Source: Lamellibrachia columna (taxonomy: Eukaryota > Annelida > Polychaeta > Sabellida > Siboglinidae). From it: a stretch of 64,000 bases of DNA. A program made the position numbers and the translations under genes. The notes beneath the pieces are model-generated. The model ran no database searches, was not told the DNA's origin, and saw only the letters and a program-made list of their open reading frames with translations. How positions within the stretch are numbered: the first letter of the stretch is position 1; the number at the start of each line of letters is the position of its first letter. Shown here one piece after another: positions 11,628 through 22,214 of this stretch. The stretch is from assembly GCA_963662155.1 (NCBI GenBank), contig OY759266.1:61712911-61776910 (forward strand), given 5' to 3'.

Positions 11628-14600
11628 GTACGTTGAAAGGCACTGTCACATCATGAAACGCATTATGTAATATTTGCACACGGCTTAATAATAATTATAA
11701 TATTATGATGTTTCCATGTACGTGTCTAATGTGTATAAAAAAGAACTTCGCAATAGAGAATTCAATATGGCGGCCGTAGCATGCCATGTGACATTGTTTT
11801 GGATATGTGCGACTTGGAAGCATGACTGCATAGCCATAGTGTAGCATAATGCGCATTAAAATATACATATCAACAATGCTGATTTCAACTACTTTACGAC
11901 ATATTAATATATTGATTGATGTTAACCTTTGCAACATTTCTACAATTTTCTAGAAAAAATATTTTTTTATTGACAATATTACCATAAGTTTCTTGCTCTT
12001 GGACTTCGTCAGTTGGGATTTATTCCCTGGTCTGGGCCTGGCCCTTGGCTTTCCATTGCCTTTGATTTAAATCATTATTTAAATCACTCCAAAAATATCA
12101 TTGATTTATGGTTTTTATTTCCGATTTTTTGAATCGCTGATTTATAAGAATTTAACACAAATAATTGTTTACAAGCATCAAGTCTCAAGATCAACAAAGT
12201 TTTGTATGTTTTTTAATATAAAAGCACAATGTGCGCACACTTATGTAGTTGTATTGTCACTAGATAGCCTGATAGTCAAATGTTTTATGACACTGTGTAT
12301 GTTTGAGCTATTCACTTTCTGAATGTAGTGAAGCCACACAAACTTGTCTTCCAGAGGAAGTATCTTTTCAAGTCAGAAGGTCTTGTCTTGTCTTGTCTTG
12401 TATTGTTACTGGCCAACACTCCTATGGAGTCAAACGGTCAGGGTTGGGTCTGAATGCTATTTAGTCATGTTTGTTTGGGGCTAGGTGTGTGAGTGCTTGC
12501 TTAAATTGCTGTGGTTCTGTGATGTTGACTATTGCGTCTGGTAATGAATTCCAATCTTTTATTGTTCGGGGAAAAAAAGAAAATTTGTAACAGTTTTTGC
12601 TCGCGTGTATAGTGTTGAAGGCTTTGCTATTTAGATGCCGTGAATGGCGTTTGGTGGGTTGGAGGAGGTTTGCAACAGGCAATGATAGATGACTGTGGAT
12701 GGCTTTGTGGAATATGGTGAGCCGTCTGTTTATTCTTCTGGTTGTTAATAGTTCTATGTGTAATTTTTTTATCATTTCTGTCACACACCCAGTTTCTCGG
12801 GATGTGTAGTTGTTGTGGCAAAAGCGAGCCGCCCGTCTTTGTACCATCTCTATTTTGTTAATGAGAACCTGGGTGTGGGGGTCCCATACGGATGATGAAT
12901 ATTCTAGGAGTGGGCGAACAAGGGTTGTGTAGGCGGTTGTTTTGATGTTTTGGGGGCATGAGTGGAGATTCCGTCTGATGAATGCAAGTGTGCGGTTAGC
13001 TGAGGCTGTGATCCGATGGATGTGTTTGTTCCAGGTGAGATCTTTGGTGATGCAGACTCCTAGATAGGGATGACTGTCAGTTTCTTGTAGTGTTGAATCT
13101 CCTAGTGTGTAACTGTAGTGTTTTACATGTCTTGCGTGTGTAATTCTCATGACGAAGCATTTTTGGTGAACACGGTCTAAAGTCCACTTAGAGCTTGTGC
13201 TAGTTCACCATTTTTGGTGAACAAGGTCTAAAGTCCACTTAGAGCTTGTGCTAGTTGTTACCAATTCAGTATGTTGACTCAAGTGAGACAGTCTTAGTAA
13301 CAATTGTTTAATACTGTACCAGTTTGCAGTCTGTTTGGAGACCCATAGAGTACACAGAGCCCTGAACAGGTGCTATACCACCCTCTCAGCAAACAATAAT
13401 TAGCACTGCTACAGCCACAGACACACAGCATGCTTTCCTTTCCAAGACAGATTATGCAACTAAAGGGGGTGAGGCCTTGTGGACATTGCCTAATATCTTT
13501 ATATAAGCAAAAATCATGTACCCTTTGTTAAGACAAGTACCCAAATCGATTTGAATAGAACACATTTGAAAGAGTTTATAAATATAAACATCTATATAAA
13601 TGTCTATATACCAGATATTTTTTAATCAAATAAAAAAATCCGATTTAAATATGTACAAAAAAGCATACATTCTTTTCAAAATATTGTGTTTTTGTGCACT
13701 TTGCGGCCAAATACCCCTGCCCGCCCCCATTGCATTTATGATCTTCTATAGTGAACGTCAGTGGCATATAATATTGTTCACTGTAGATGCCACCCACATC
13801 ACTATTTGCAGGGTTGACTGAATTACTTTAATTTTGTACTTGAGTAAAAGTAATCCACCTAAAACTACTTGAGTAAAAAGTAAAACTACTTTTCAAAAGT
13901 ACTTGAAGTAAAAGTAGAAGTAAAAGTACAACACTTAGAAATAACAACAAAATCATGAGTAATATTATATAAATTATACAACTTGCATCTTACAACTGTT
14001 TTGCAACCACTCTACCTATAACAATGTGCTCCCAGACAGCCTTAGCTGGTCAATCGGTCTGCCACCATTGAACACGGTGCTCACTTGGATGCTTGGACAA
14101 TTACATTATCTTTAATGAGCGCTCACAGTATCAAATAATTTCAGTTAAATACAGAACTTAATTAATGATGAGGCACAATCTGTCTTTTTATCGACCTGTT
14201 CCACTGAGGTATGGGAGGAGCTAGATTGTACAACAGGATGTGTATAGGTAGGTGTGATTGTATCTGAGTAGGTAGAGGGTCAGCCCAGTACTAGTAGTAG
14301 ACTATCAGGGAAACTGGTCACTGCCCATAGTAAAATTAACAAAGACATTTGATGCCTAGCTGATGAAGCCATCTGGCTTGTGAACCCCCACCTTATCATG
14401 TCTTCCCAGACATGTCTTATCAGTTCACACAAACATTAAAACAACAGGCTTTAGCAGCTAGCTGTGTTGGTTTCCAGGTACCAGCTGGGGTTAGAATTGA
14501 TCAGAAGACAGACCAGTGCAACTGAGGAATGCTGTTGCTAATTGAAATTAAAAGTGACCTGTCAGGGCCCCTGTCCCTGTCTTTGATATTATTTATATTA

Positions 14601-17600
14601 TGGGTCAGCTTGAATAAGCCATTGCTGGGAAAAGATGCTGCCAAATGGCAGAGTATCAATTCTTTACTGTTTAGTTCTGTCGAGTAATCATTATGAATTT
14701 ATTAAACATCTCAATATGAATTTTATTCGTGAAAGTAAAATGCTGACGTAAGCCGGTAAGGTCGTTGCTGACAATGCCAATGGCCGAAAATCGGTTCTTG
14801 TTCTCGACCACGATGCGCATTCGCTCACGAATATCAGAATTGTGGGGATTATCAATACATTGTTGAAATTGCAAATTTTAATATTTATAATACGTAATGG
14901 AAACTTACTGATTAATAGTTTATATGGTGCAACGGAGACATTTGCATAGTGGTTTGAGATGGCGTTCAAGCATTGTGTGCTCGAAGTGACATTTCATGTC
15001 AACGGCCTTGACCTGACCTATGCCAATATTTGGCAGACTTCGTTCACTGACGTAGATATAAAACAGTGGTTGCGTCGATTTCCCAAAGAGAGGTGTGCAT
15101 GCAAATATGATCGCGAACTGGCAAGCGATTGAATGATATTAATAGCTTTTGGCCTGGCGACTATGAACAGTTTTTGAAATGTCGTTGACGGTGGAGCGCC
15201 ACCGGCAGCAGCGGTTTTGCAAAAAATGTAACGAAAATATATTGTAAAGTAAATAAAAGTAACGGAGTAAAACGTTGCGTTACTTTAGGTAAAACTACTT
15301 TGTTACAAGTAAAAAGTATTTAGTCAAAATTCTACTTCGTTACACGCCAGTTGCTTGAAGTAGCTACTCAAGTGTTGTAACAAAGTACTTTTACTTAATT
15401 ACATGCCAACCCTGATTATTTGGACCCCAGAAGTGAACAAGGCTAGTAGTGGGAATCAGTTTGATTTTCATAAACGATCATTAGTTAGGCCAAAACCAAT
15501 CAATGATCGATTATATAATCAGTTTGTGGGCAGTCATTGTTGGAATAAAACAAAAGAATTTCATCCTGCCACCAGATAATTACAGAGTGGCTGTAGGTTG
15601 AAATGTTTATTTTAATAATTTTTGCTGGCACCAGGCTAGGATGATTCAAGCACAGTCATTGTCATTTATTGGACCAGAGCTAGTAATATTATGCAAAACG
15701 CACAATATGTTTTAAAGAATATATATATGTGTGTGAACCGTCACAGCAAAACAAGTGCCAATGTCCAAAAACAATTGGGGTTTGATATTTTCATATTCTG
15801 CATTGAAATACCTTCAAATTGATGTATGATTTATCAAAGTGCGACAGGAAATGGCCGAGATATGTCACTTTGAAGTTTCCGGGTCGGGTATTGTTGGTTT
15901 TGACTAAATGAAGATAAAGTTATGACCGGAGTTCCAGAATATATCAAGGCAAAAGTACTTATAACCATACTCTAACATTTGTTTGACCACCACAACATTT
16001 GGCAAACATCAAGCCAACATATCTATTAGAAAATGCTATCAATTTCTATATTTTAGGCATTTATTTTACCCAAAAAATAACATTAAATGTATCAGTGATT
16101 TTTTTGTGATTGAGAAGCAAATGTCTCAGTTAACAATGAGCCTATTAGTGCCTTTGAGCAGGTGTTTCACCCGGATACATGGCGCGTTATAAATGTTTAA
16201 TAATAATCATCATCATTTACACCACCATGCATAAAGTAATCTGCATTTGCAAGACCTTGGCTGGCGTCAACATGATCAAGCGTGGGGAGCGGTGGTCTAA
16301 TGGTTAGAGCACCCGCCTGTCGATCGAGAGGACGGTGGTTCGATTCCACCTCCGCCGTTTCGAAACTTGGGCAATTTCGTTCACCCCACTTTGCCCGTGT
16401 CTTTCGGAAGAGACACTAAAAGCCGTTGGTCCAAACTCCTGCGTTAGCTCAATATTGGGCTGTTTGGAGTATAACTACATGAGACAACAGCAGGGAAAAC
16501 CTCCTCCATGGCACGTTTTCTGAATCGATATCCGTTAGAGGGTCCACAAAATAGTCGGTGATCATCTGTTGGAATTGCTTGGCATCAACACCTCCCAGAA
16601 GATTTCCATTTTCGAATGCATTTATCACCACTACAGCCAATGTATCACTCTATGCAAAGTGTCTATTCATTCTGAATGCTTTCTACTATATCTACAGGAA
16701 AAACCTGGCACTAGAAAGCTCTAAATAGAAGAATTAATTACAAAATAACACAAGAAACAATTAATGGATTTTCAAACACAGGCGCTGCCATCTTCCCATA
16801 ATGCATGGCGTGAGCTGACTCAGCCAAAGAGAGAGGGCATAACAGTGTCAGCATAGCAACAAGCTGGGTTTGTTATGAAGGGTGTGTAGAACACTGTATT
16901 TTATTGGCTATGAATGAGATCACTTGTAAGGGAAATCCGTAGTTATATTTAGACCACACGCCAAGTCACATGCCGAGAAAACAAGCATTTTTTTTGCATT
17001 TTAAGACAAAAGGCCTGCCTTCTGAAGACATCACCCTTTGTAAAAAAAATTATTGCCATATCAGGTCATTGTATTCATTCATTCATCATTCATAGATTAT
17101 GTCTTTACAAAGCCATTTTTGTGAAAATCTGTATTTTTACCTTGTGACACATTTCCATTGTTTTTAGGTTACAACTCATAATTAGACTGTACGCAGTCCG
17201 ACTCATTTTGCTGTAACGGGTCATCACATATATATGCTTTTCTGTACATATTACGTTTATTGCCATATATAATTTAAGCCAATCTATTACATGGTTACTG
17301 ATTTCTATATTTGATGAAACAATTTATTAAATGAATGAATTTTTTTCCCTCTGTCTGTCGAACTTGGAAGGAAGAAAAATATTTAATTTACAGTATTGTT
17401 TACAGAAACAATTTACTCCTATACCATAATGTTTACCTATTGGGCTAGTAATAAAATTTAACACAAACTTAACCCTTAGTATTTGACACTTGAAGGCATG
17501 TCAAGATGTTGTTGTGTTGTAGGAACACGTATCATCTACGATCGTGCCTTTTTATTGGAATGTCGCAACTCCCCCCTGACCCGCAGCCCCCCACCAAACC

Positions 17601-20600
17601 TGCCAAAGATCCCTGGTGTGACGTGTCCTCAGACAAAGAAGACGAAGGAGAATGGACATGCCCCTGACGCAAAGGTATCCAAGCCGGCAGGTATGTATAG
17701 AATACTGTCATCCGTCAGTAATGTTCTGATGCAAAGGTATCCAAGCCGGCAGGTATGTATAGAATACTGTCATCCGTCAGTAATGTTCTGATGCAAAGGA
17801 ATCCAAGCCGGCAGGTATGTATAGAATACTGTCATCCGTCAGTAATGTTCTGATGCAAAGGTATCCAAGCCGGCAGGTATGTATAGAATACTGTCATCCG
17901 TCAGTAATGTTCTGATGCAAAGGAATCCAAGCCGGCAGGTATGTATAGAATACTGTCATCCGTCAGTAATGTTCTGACGCAAAGGTATCCAAGCCAGCAG
18001 GTATGTATAGAATACTGTCATCCATCAGTAATGTTCTGATGCAAAGGTATCCAGGCCGGCAGGTATGTATAGAATACTGTCATCCGTCAGTAATGTTCTG
18101 ATGCAAAGGTATCCAAGCCGGCAGGTATGTATAGAATACTGTCATCCGTCAGTAATGTTCTGATGCAAAGGTATCCAAGCCGGCAGGTATGTATAGAATA
18201 CTGTCATCCGTCAGTAATGTTCTGATGCAAAGGTATCCAAGCCGGCAGGTATGTATAGAATACTGTCATCCGTCAGTAATGTTCTGATGCAAAGGTATCC
18301 AAGCCGGCAGGTATGTATAGAATACTGTCATCCGTCAGTAATGTTCTGATGCAAAGGAATCCAAGCCGGCAGGTATGTATAGAATACTGTCATCCGTCAG
18401 TAATGTTCTGACGCAAAGGTATCCAAGCCGGCAGGTATGTATAGAATACTGTCATCCGTCAGTAATGTTCTGACGCAAAGGTATCCAAGCCGGCAGGTAT
18501 GTATAGAATACTGTCATCCGTCAGTAATGTTCTGATGCAAAGGAATCCAAGCCGGCAGGTATGTATAGAATACTGTCATCCGTCAGTAATGTTCTGACGC
18601 AAAGGTATCCAAGCCGGCAGGTATGTATAGAATACTGTCATCCGTCAGTAATGTTCTGACGCAAAGGTATCCAAGCCGGCAGGTATGTATAGAATACTGT
18701 CACCTGTCAGTAATGTTCTGATGCAAAGGTATCCAAGCCGGCAGGTATGTATAGAATACTGTCATCCGTCAGTAATGTTCTGACGCAAAGGTATCCAAGC
18801 CGGCAGGTATGCACAGAATACCGTCAGTAATGTTCTGACGCAAACTTGTCATATGTGCTCGAAACCACCATTTTCAATGGGTAATGCAGACGTTTTAGGG
18901 TTTTACAAATATAGCAATATTCTACCAGCCCTAATATAGCAGAGAGAAAACTGTGTTGATTGCATAGACATAAATAGAAGAGCAAGAACCCACTGGAGGC
19001 CCAGTGTTTATACTGTACAGCACCCAGTCTTCATCATATATCTACAGATATACAGTACTAATAAGAGATTATTACTATATAGCTATATATATATATACCT
19101 AATACCTTATTACTTGCACAATATATCCATGCACGTTGTATATCAAATATCATAACATATTAACTATAGCAGTAGCACCACTAAACATGATCAAATCTGA
19201 ACTTTCTGAAGTGCTCTATACATGTATTAGCTAATGACTGCAAGTGGTCAAAATCTCATTAAGCCCTGTTGAACATTCTTCTCTAAGGTCCCACAACTGT
19301 ATTTTTCCCATCTTCCAACACGTTCCCCAGCTGCTCCATCACAGCCATTTCCACCTGCAGATCACGATCTTTCTCGAATGTTATCTGGCCAACTTGCCCA
19401 AGGACAGGCCTCATGCAAAGAAATGTGCTCTCTCATTTAAGCTGTCAATTGTTTTAGTAGGCAACCTTTCACATGGTTTGTCAAACAAATGCATAGAATG
19501 CAATTAATGTTGCAATGTGTACAGAATGAGTTATATGATAGTGGTTCATACAACGATGAAAAGGCAAACGACGACCAAAAAGGGAGAGCCTCATTAAATG
19601 CAGATGACTTAATAAAGAACAAAAATCTTATTAATGAACTGACATCTAGTAGAATTTTAAAAAAAGATTTACAAATATGCATACACGCACGCACACATTA
19701 TTTATAAAACTACCCCTATAACATTTTATGTTGGACCCAATCAATGTGACTACTGGGAAACACTTAATGTACGCTACCCCCAAGAAAAACAAACGTATCT
19801 GTAATATATTGATGTTTCAGAACATTTTCGAAACTGTTACATTCATTCACATATACACTAACACAGCACAAACATTTGCGACATAAATTACCTGAAAATA
19901 ACGAGATGTTAAATCCTGTCTTCTGTCGATTCGTACAGCTGTAAGCCACACAGGAAATAACCATATTCGTTGTCCCACAACTGTCTGTAGAAAGCCTCTA
20001 AAATGTTTGTCTTGGAGAGTTTAACACTAATGCACGATGCTCATTCCAGTATGTACAACCCAACTGCCCACACTTATAACACAACTGCTGGGACCACCCT
20101 CATCCAAGTTATTAATCAGTCTGGTGGCCATGCCCCATTAAGAACAAATGACAATGACAAATCGTCAAGTTAATTGGTTCCTGGTGTCATCATCACTGGC
20201 TACTAGCCCAATAAGTTTATACTTCTCTGGTAGCCACCTCATCTTCATTGCTTTTGTTTGCCTTAGGAAATAAATTAAATTACTTACCCACTTACTTACT
20301 TACTTACATATGTTAGACAATTATTTGTAGCATGGTATGTTCACACTATATAAAGTACTGCCCTATGTGTCATGCAGTGGATGCAACTGTTTCTGTCGTG
20401 GTTGATTAATGTTAAGTAAAAATCATGAAACCCATAATAAGCTGTTTTATTTTCATCAAAAAGAAAATGAAGAATTATCTGAGTCAGCAGCTTTACCCCA
20501 TATAAAAACACAGCACTGAAATGCCTGAAACCTGTACACATCTTTTATGAGTATTTGGTCTTGAGCACAATATGCCTGAAACCTGTACACATCCTTTATG

Positions 20601-22214
20601 AGTATTTGGTCTTGAGCACAATATGCCTGAAACCTGTACACATCCTTTATGAGTATTTGGTCTTGAGCACAATATGCCTGAAACCTGTACACATCCTTTA
20701 TGAGTATTTGGTCTTGAGCACAATATGCCTGAAACCTGTACACATCCTTTATGAGTATTTGGTCTTGAGCACAATATGCCTGAAACCTGTACACATCCTT
20801 TATGAGTATTTGGTCTTGAGCACAATATGCCTGAAACCTGTACACATCTTTTATGAGTATTTGGTCTTGAGCACAATATGCCTGAAACCTGTACACATCC
20901 TTTATGAGTATTTGGTCTTGAGCACAATATGCCTGAAACCTGTACACATCTTTTATGAGTATTTGGTCTTGAGCACAATATGCCTGAAACCTGTACACAT
21001 CCTTTATGAGTATTTGGTCTTGAGCACAATATGCCTGAAACCTGTACACATCCTTTATGAGTATTTGGTCTTGAGCACAATATGCCTGAAACCTGTACAC
21101 ATCCTTTATGAGTATTTGGTCTTGAGCACAATATGCCTGAAACCTGTACACATCCTTTATGAGTATTTGGTCTTGAGCACAATATGCCTGAAACCTGTAC
21201 ACATCCTTTATGAGTATTTGGTCTTGAGCACAATATGCCTGAAACCTGTACACATCCTTTATGAGTATTTGGTCTTATATTTAGGAACTTCAAATCTATT
21301 GCATTTGGCAACTGGCATCGACTCGTTTGAGTGATTTCACAAAAATTTCCTGTGTCTGGCAAATTACCAATATTATAAATATACTTGCAATCTGAGAATT
21401 GGCTCAATTGCCATTTTGTTATTTAGGCTATTTTAGAGTCATAAATCTGAATCAGATTTCAGTAATTGGTATTGAAAAAAAATCAAACAGTGACAAAGTT
21501 GGAAATGGAGGTAATCCTCTGTTCAGTTTGTTGTTTGTTAGAAATGGGGGTGATCCCTGTACAGTTTGTTTACATGTTAAAAATAAATCAGTTGGGATTT
21601 CTCCATTATTATGTGGTATTGTGACTGGTTTGCGTAGCATAATTTATAATAATTAATATAGGTCTGATCGAATGTTGAAGACATTAAACTATTTTTGGGA
21701 TTTCCCCAAAACTCAATTCTGTAACAAAATATGCAATAGAAGTAGTTAATTAAATTAAATTGTAACATTTTCTTAAAACTACTCCATTGCACAAGAACGC
21801 GTCACTTAGTAGAACTTGTAAGTAGTTTTTTAAAAAGATTCCATGGACAGGCTGCTTTATTACACAAATGCATGTAAAATTATTGTAATAGTTTAGTAGT
21901 GTACATAATATTCCAAGACTATTTGTAAAGCCAGTTTATACTTCTAAATAAGAAAATGTGTTTACTTGTTTTTGCAAAGTAATTTGCCCTGATGATGTTC
22001 ATAACAGTTGCCCCTGTGGGTGTCACTGTCTTGTGGATGTCACTGTCTTGTGGGTGTCACTGTCTTGTGGGTGTCACTGTCAAAACAATGTAGTCTAATG
22101 TTTCCTCCGATGTTCTGTATAGGAATATGGTGAACTCATTATACAGGTGATTACAGGTAAACGTGTCTTGTTTCAGAGCACGTTGATGAGCCCCAGTTCC
22201 ACATGGATATCTGA
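11507..22214 (+). CDS. EIF4EBP: eIF4E-binding protein (4E-BP), 3 exons
   Basis: Translational repressor that binds cap-binding eIF4E in the cytoplasm and is released after phosphorylation by mTORC1. Join 11507-11627, 17523-17690 and 22177-22214 (phases 1 and 1) gives 108 residues; vertebrate 4E-BPs are about 100-120. Visible features: [18 protein letters not shown] carries the two N-terminal TOR sites (T37/T46 equivalents), YDRAFLL is the eIF4E-binding YxxxxL-phi motif, [11 protein letters not shown] carries the S65/T70 equivalents, PKIPGVT is the conserved second eIF4E contact, and the protein ends in FHMDI, a TOS motif. The RAIP motif reads QAIP. Exon 2 ends inside the first copy of a 62-bp minisatellite. 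Intron 1 (5.9 kb) holds a LINE, a hAT MITE and a SINE; intron 2 (4.5 kb) holds two arrays. Confidence 0.96.
12375..13158 (-). mobile_element. CR1-like LINE, 5'-truncated, in 4E-BP intron 1
   Basis: An undisrupted minus-strand ORF (13150-12461) encodes the RT C-terminal region: [49 protein letters not shown] and [17 protein letters not shown]. It ends LAPNKHD and is followed by a short 3' UTR and an (AAGAC)n tail at 12402-12382. The open frame suggests a fairly young insertion, although the catalytic domain is absent. Confidence 0.85.
13158..13259. repeat. 51-bp tandem duplication at the LINE 5' boundary
   Basis: Two copies with period 51 (TTTTTGGTGAACA at 13160 and 13211) exactly where the LINE truncation begins. 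It may have arisen during insertion. Confidence 0.85.
13809..15414. mobile_element. Non-autonomous hAT-type DNA transposon (MITE), 1606 bp
   Basis: Left end CAGGGTTGACTGAATTAC and right end (reverse complement) CAGGGTTGGCATGTAATTA share a CAGGGTTG terminal inverted repeat. The subterminal regions are full of ACTTGAGTAAAAGTA-like motifs in opposite orientation. The flanks are ACTATTTG (13801-13808) and ATTATTTG (15415-15422), an 8-bp target duplication with one mismatch, the size hAT elements make. No transposase ORF is present. It sits in 4E-BP intron 1. Confidence 0.88.
16138..16225 (+). mobile_element. SINE-like 3' end fragment
   Basis: CACCCGGATACATGGCGCG followed by TTATAAATGTTTAATAATAATCATC-type short repeats resembles the 3' end of tRNA-derived SINEs or their partner LINEs. 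Only the 3' end is seen. Confidence 0.4.
16284..16525 (+). mobile_element. tRNA-derived SINE
   Basis: The head (16284-16358) is tRNA-like, with an A box GGTCTAATGG and a perfect B box GGTTCGATTCC, but the anticodon arm does not pair cleanly, so this is not a functional tRNA. It continues into a conserved-looking central block (GTGTCTTTCGGAAGAGACAC, itself nearly self-complementary, then TAAAAGCCG) and a TTAGCTCAATATTGGGCTG region. This head plus central-domain structure is typical of invertebrate SINEs. It is in 4E-BP intron 1. Confidence 0.75.
17523..17690 (+). CDS. EIF4EBP: 4E-BP exon 2
   Basis: Acceptor TTGTGTTGTAG|GA. Encodes [17 protein letters not shown] and PGVTCPQ. Of two possible donors, AAAG|GTATCC (17674, phase 0) and GGCAG|GTATGT (17690, phase 1), only the second keeps exon 3 in the FHMDI frame. 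Confidence 0.93.
17665..18840. repeat. 62-bp minisatellite spanning the 4E-BP exon 2 donor
   Basis: About 19 copies of period 62 (AAAGG at 17671, 17733, 17795). Each unit carries exon 2's last bases (GCAAAGG...AAGCCGGCAG) and the donor GTATGTATAG, followed by intron sequence ending ATGTTCTGAYGC. The first copy includes the genuine exon end; all later copies are decoy donors. Substitutions are few. Confidence 0.96.
18841..20515. other. 4E-BP intron 2, AT-rich, no recognised gene
   Basis: Short ORFs at 19244-19707 show no family resemblance. No tRNA or transposon end was recognised. There is a short (CTTA)n run near 20283-20310. Confidence 0.5.
20519..21280. repeat. 51-bp minisatellite in 4E-BP intron 2
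   Basis: About 15 copies with period 51 and core ATGCCTGAAACCTGTACACA. Because 51 is a multiple of three and the unit lacks stops in several frames, long repetitive ORFs appear on both strands; they are by-products. Confidence 0.96.
22010..22083. repeat. 17-bp tandem repeat, about 4 copies
   Basis: TGTCACTGTCTTGTGGG repeated about 90 bp upstream of 4E-BP exon 3. Confidence 0.9.
22177..22214 (+). CDS. EIF4EBP: 4E-BP exon 3 (TOS motif)
   Basis: A 38-nt terminal exon after TTGTTTCAG. It completes a Glu codon and encodes [11 protein letters not shown] then TGA. It is too short to appear as an ORF and was found by looking for the 4E-BP C-terminal signature. Confidence 0.93.

Noticed and set aside
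16284..16358. Functional tRNA gene
   Set aside because: The anticodon arm does not fold properly and the sequence continues into a SINE body; only the promoter boxes are conserved.
20456..21407. Repetitive ORFs of 259-304 codons on both strands
   Set aside because: They are read-through of a 51-bp minisatellite inside 4E-BP intron 2 and have no start context or homology.
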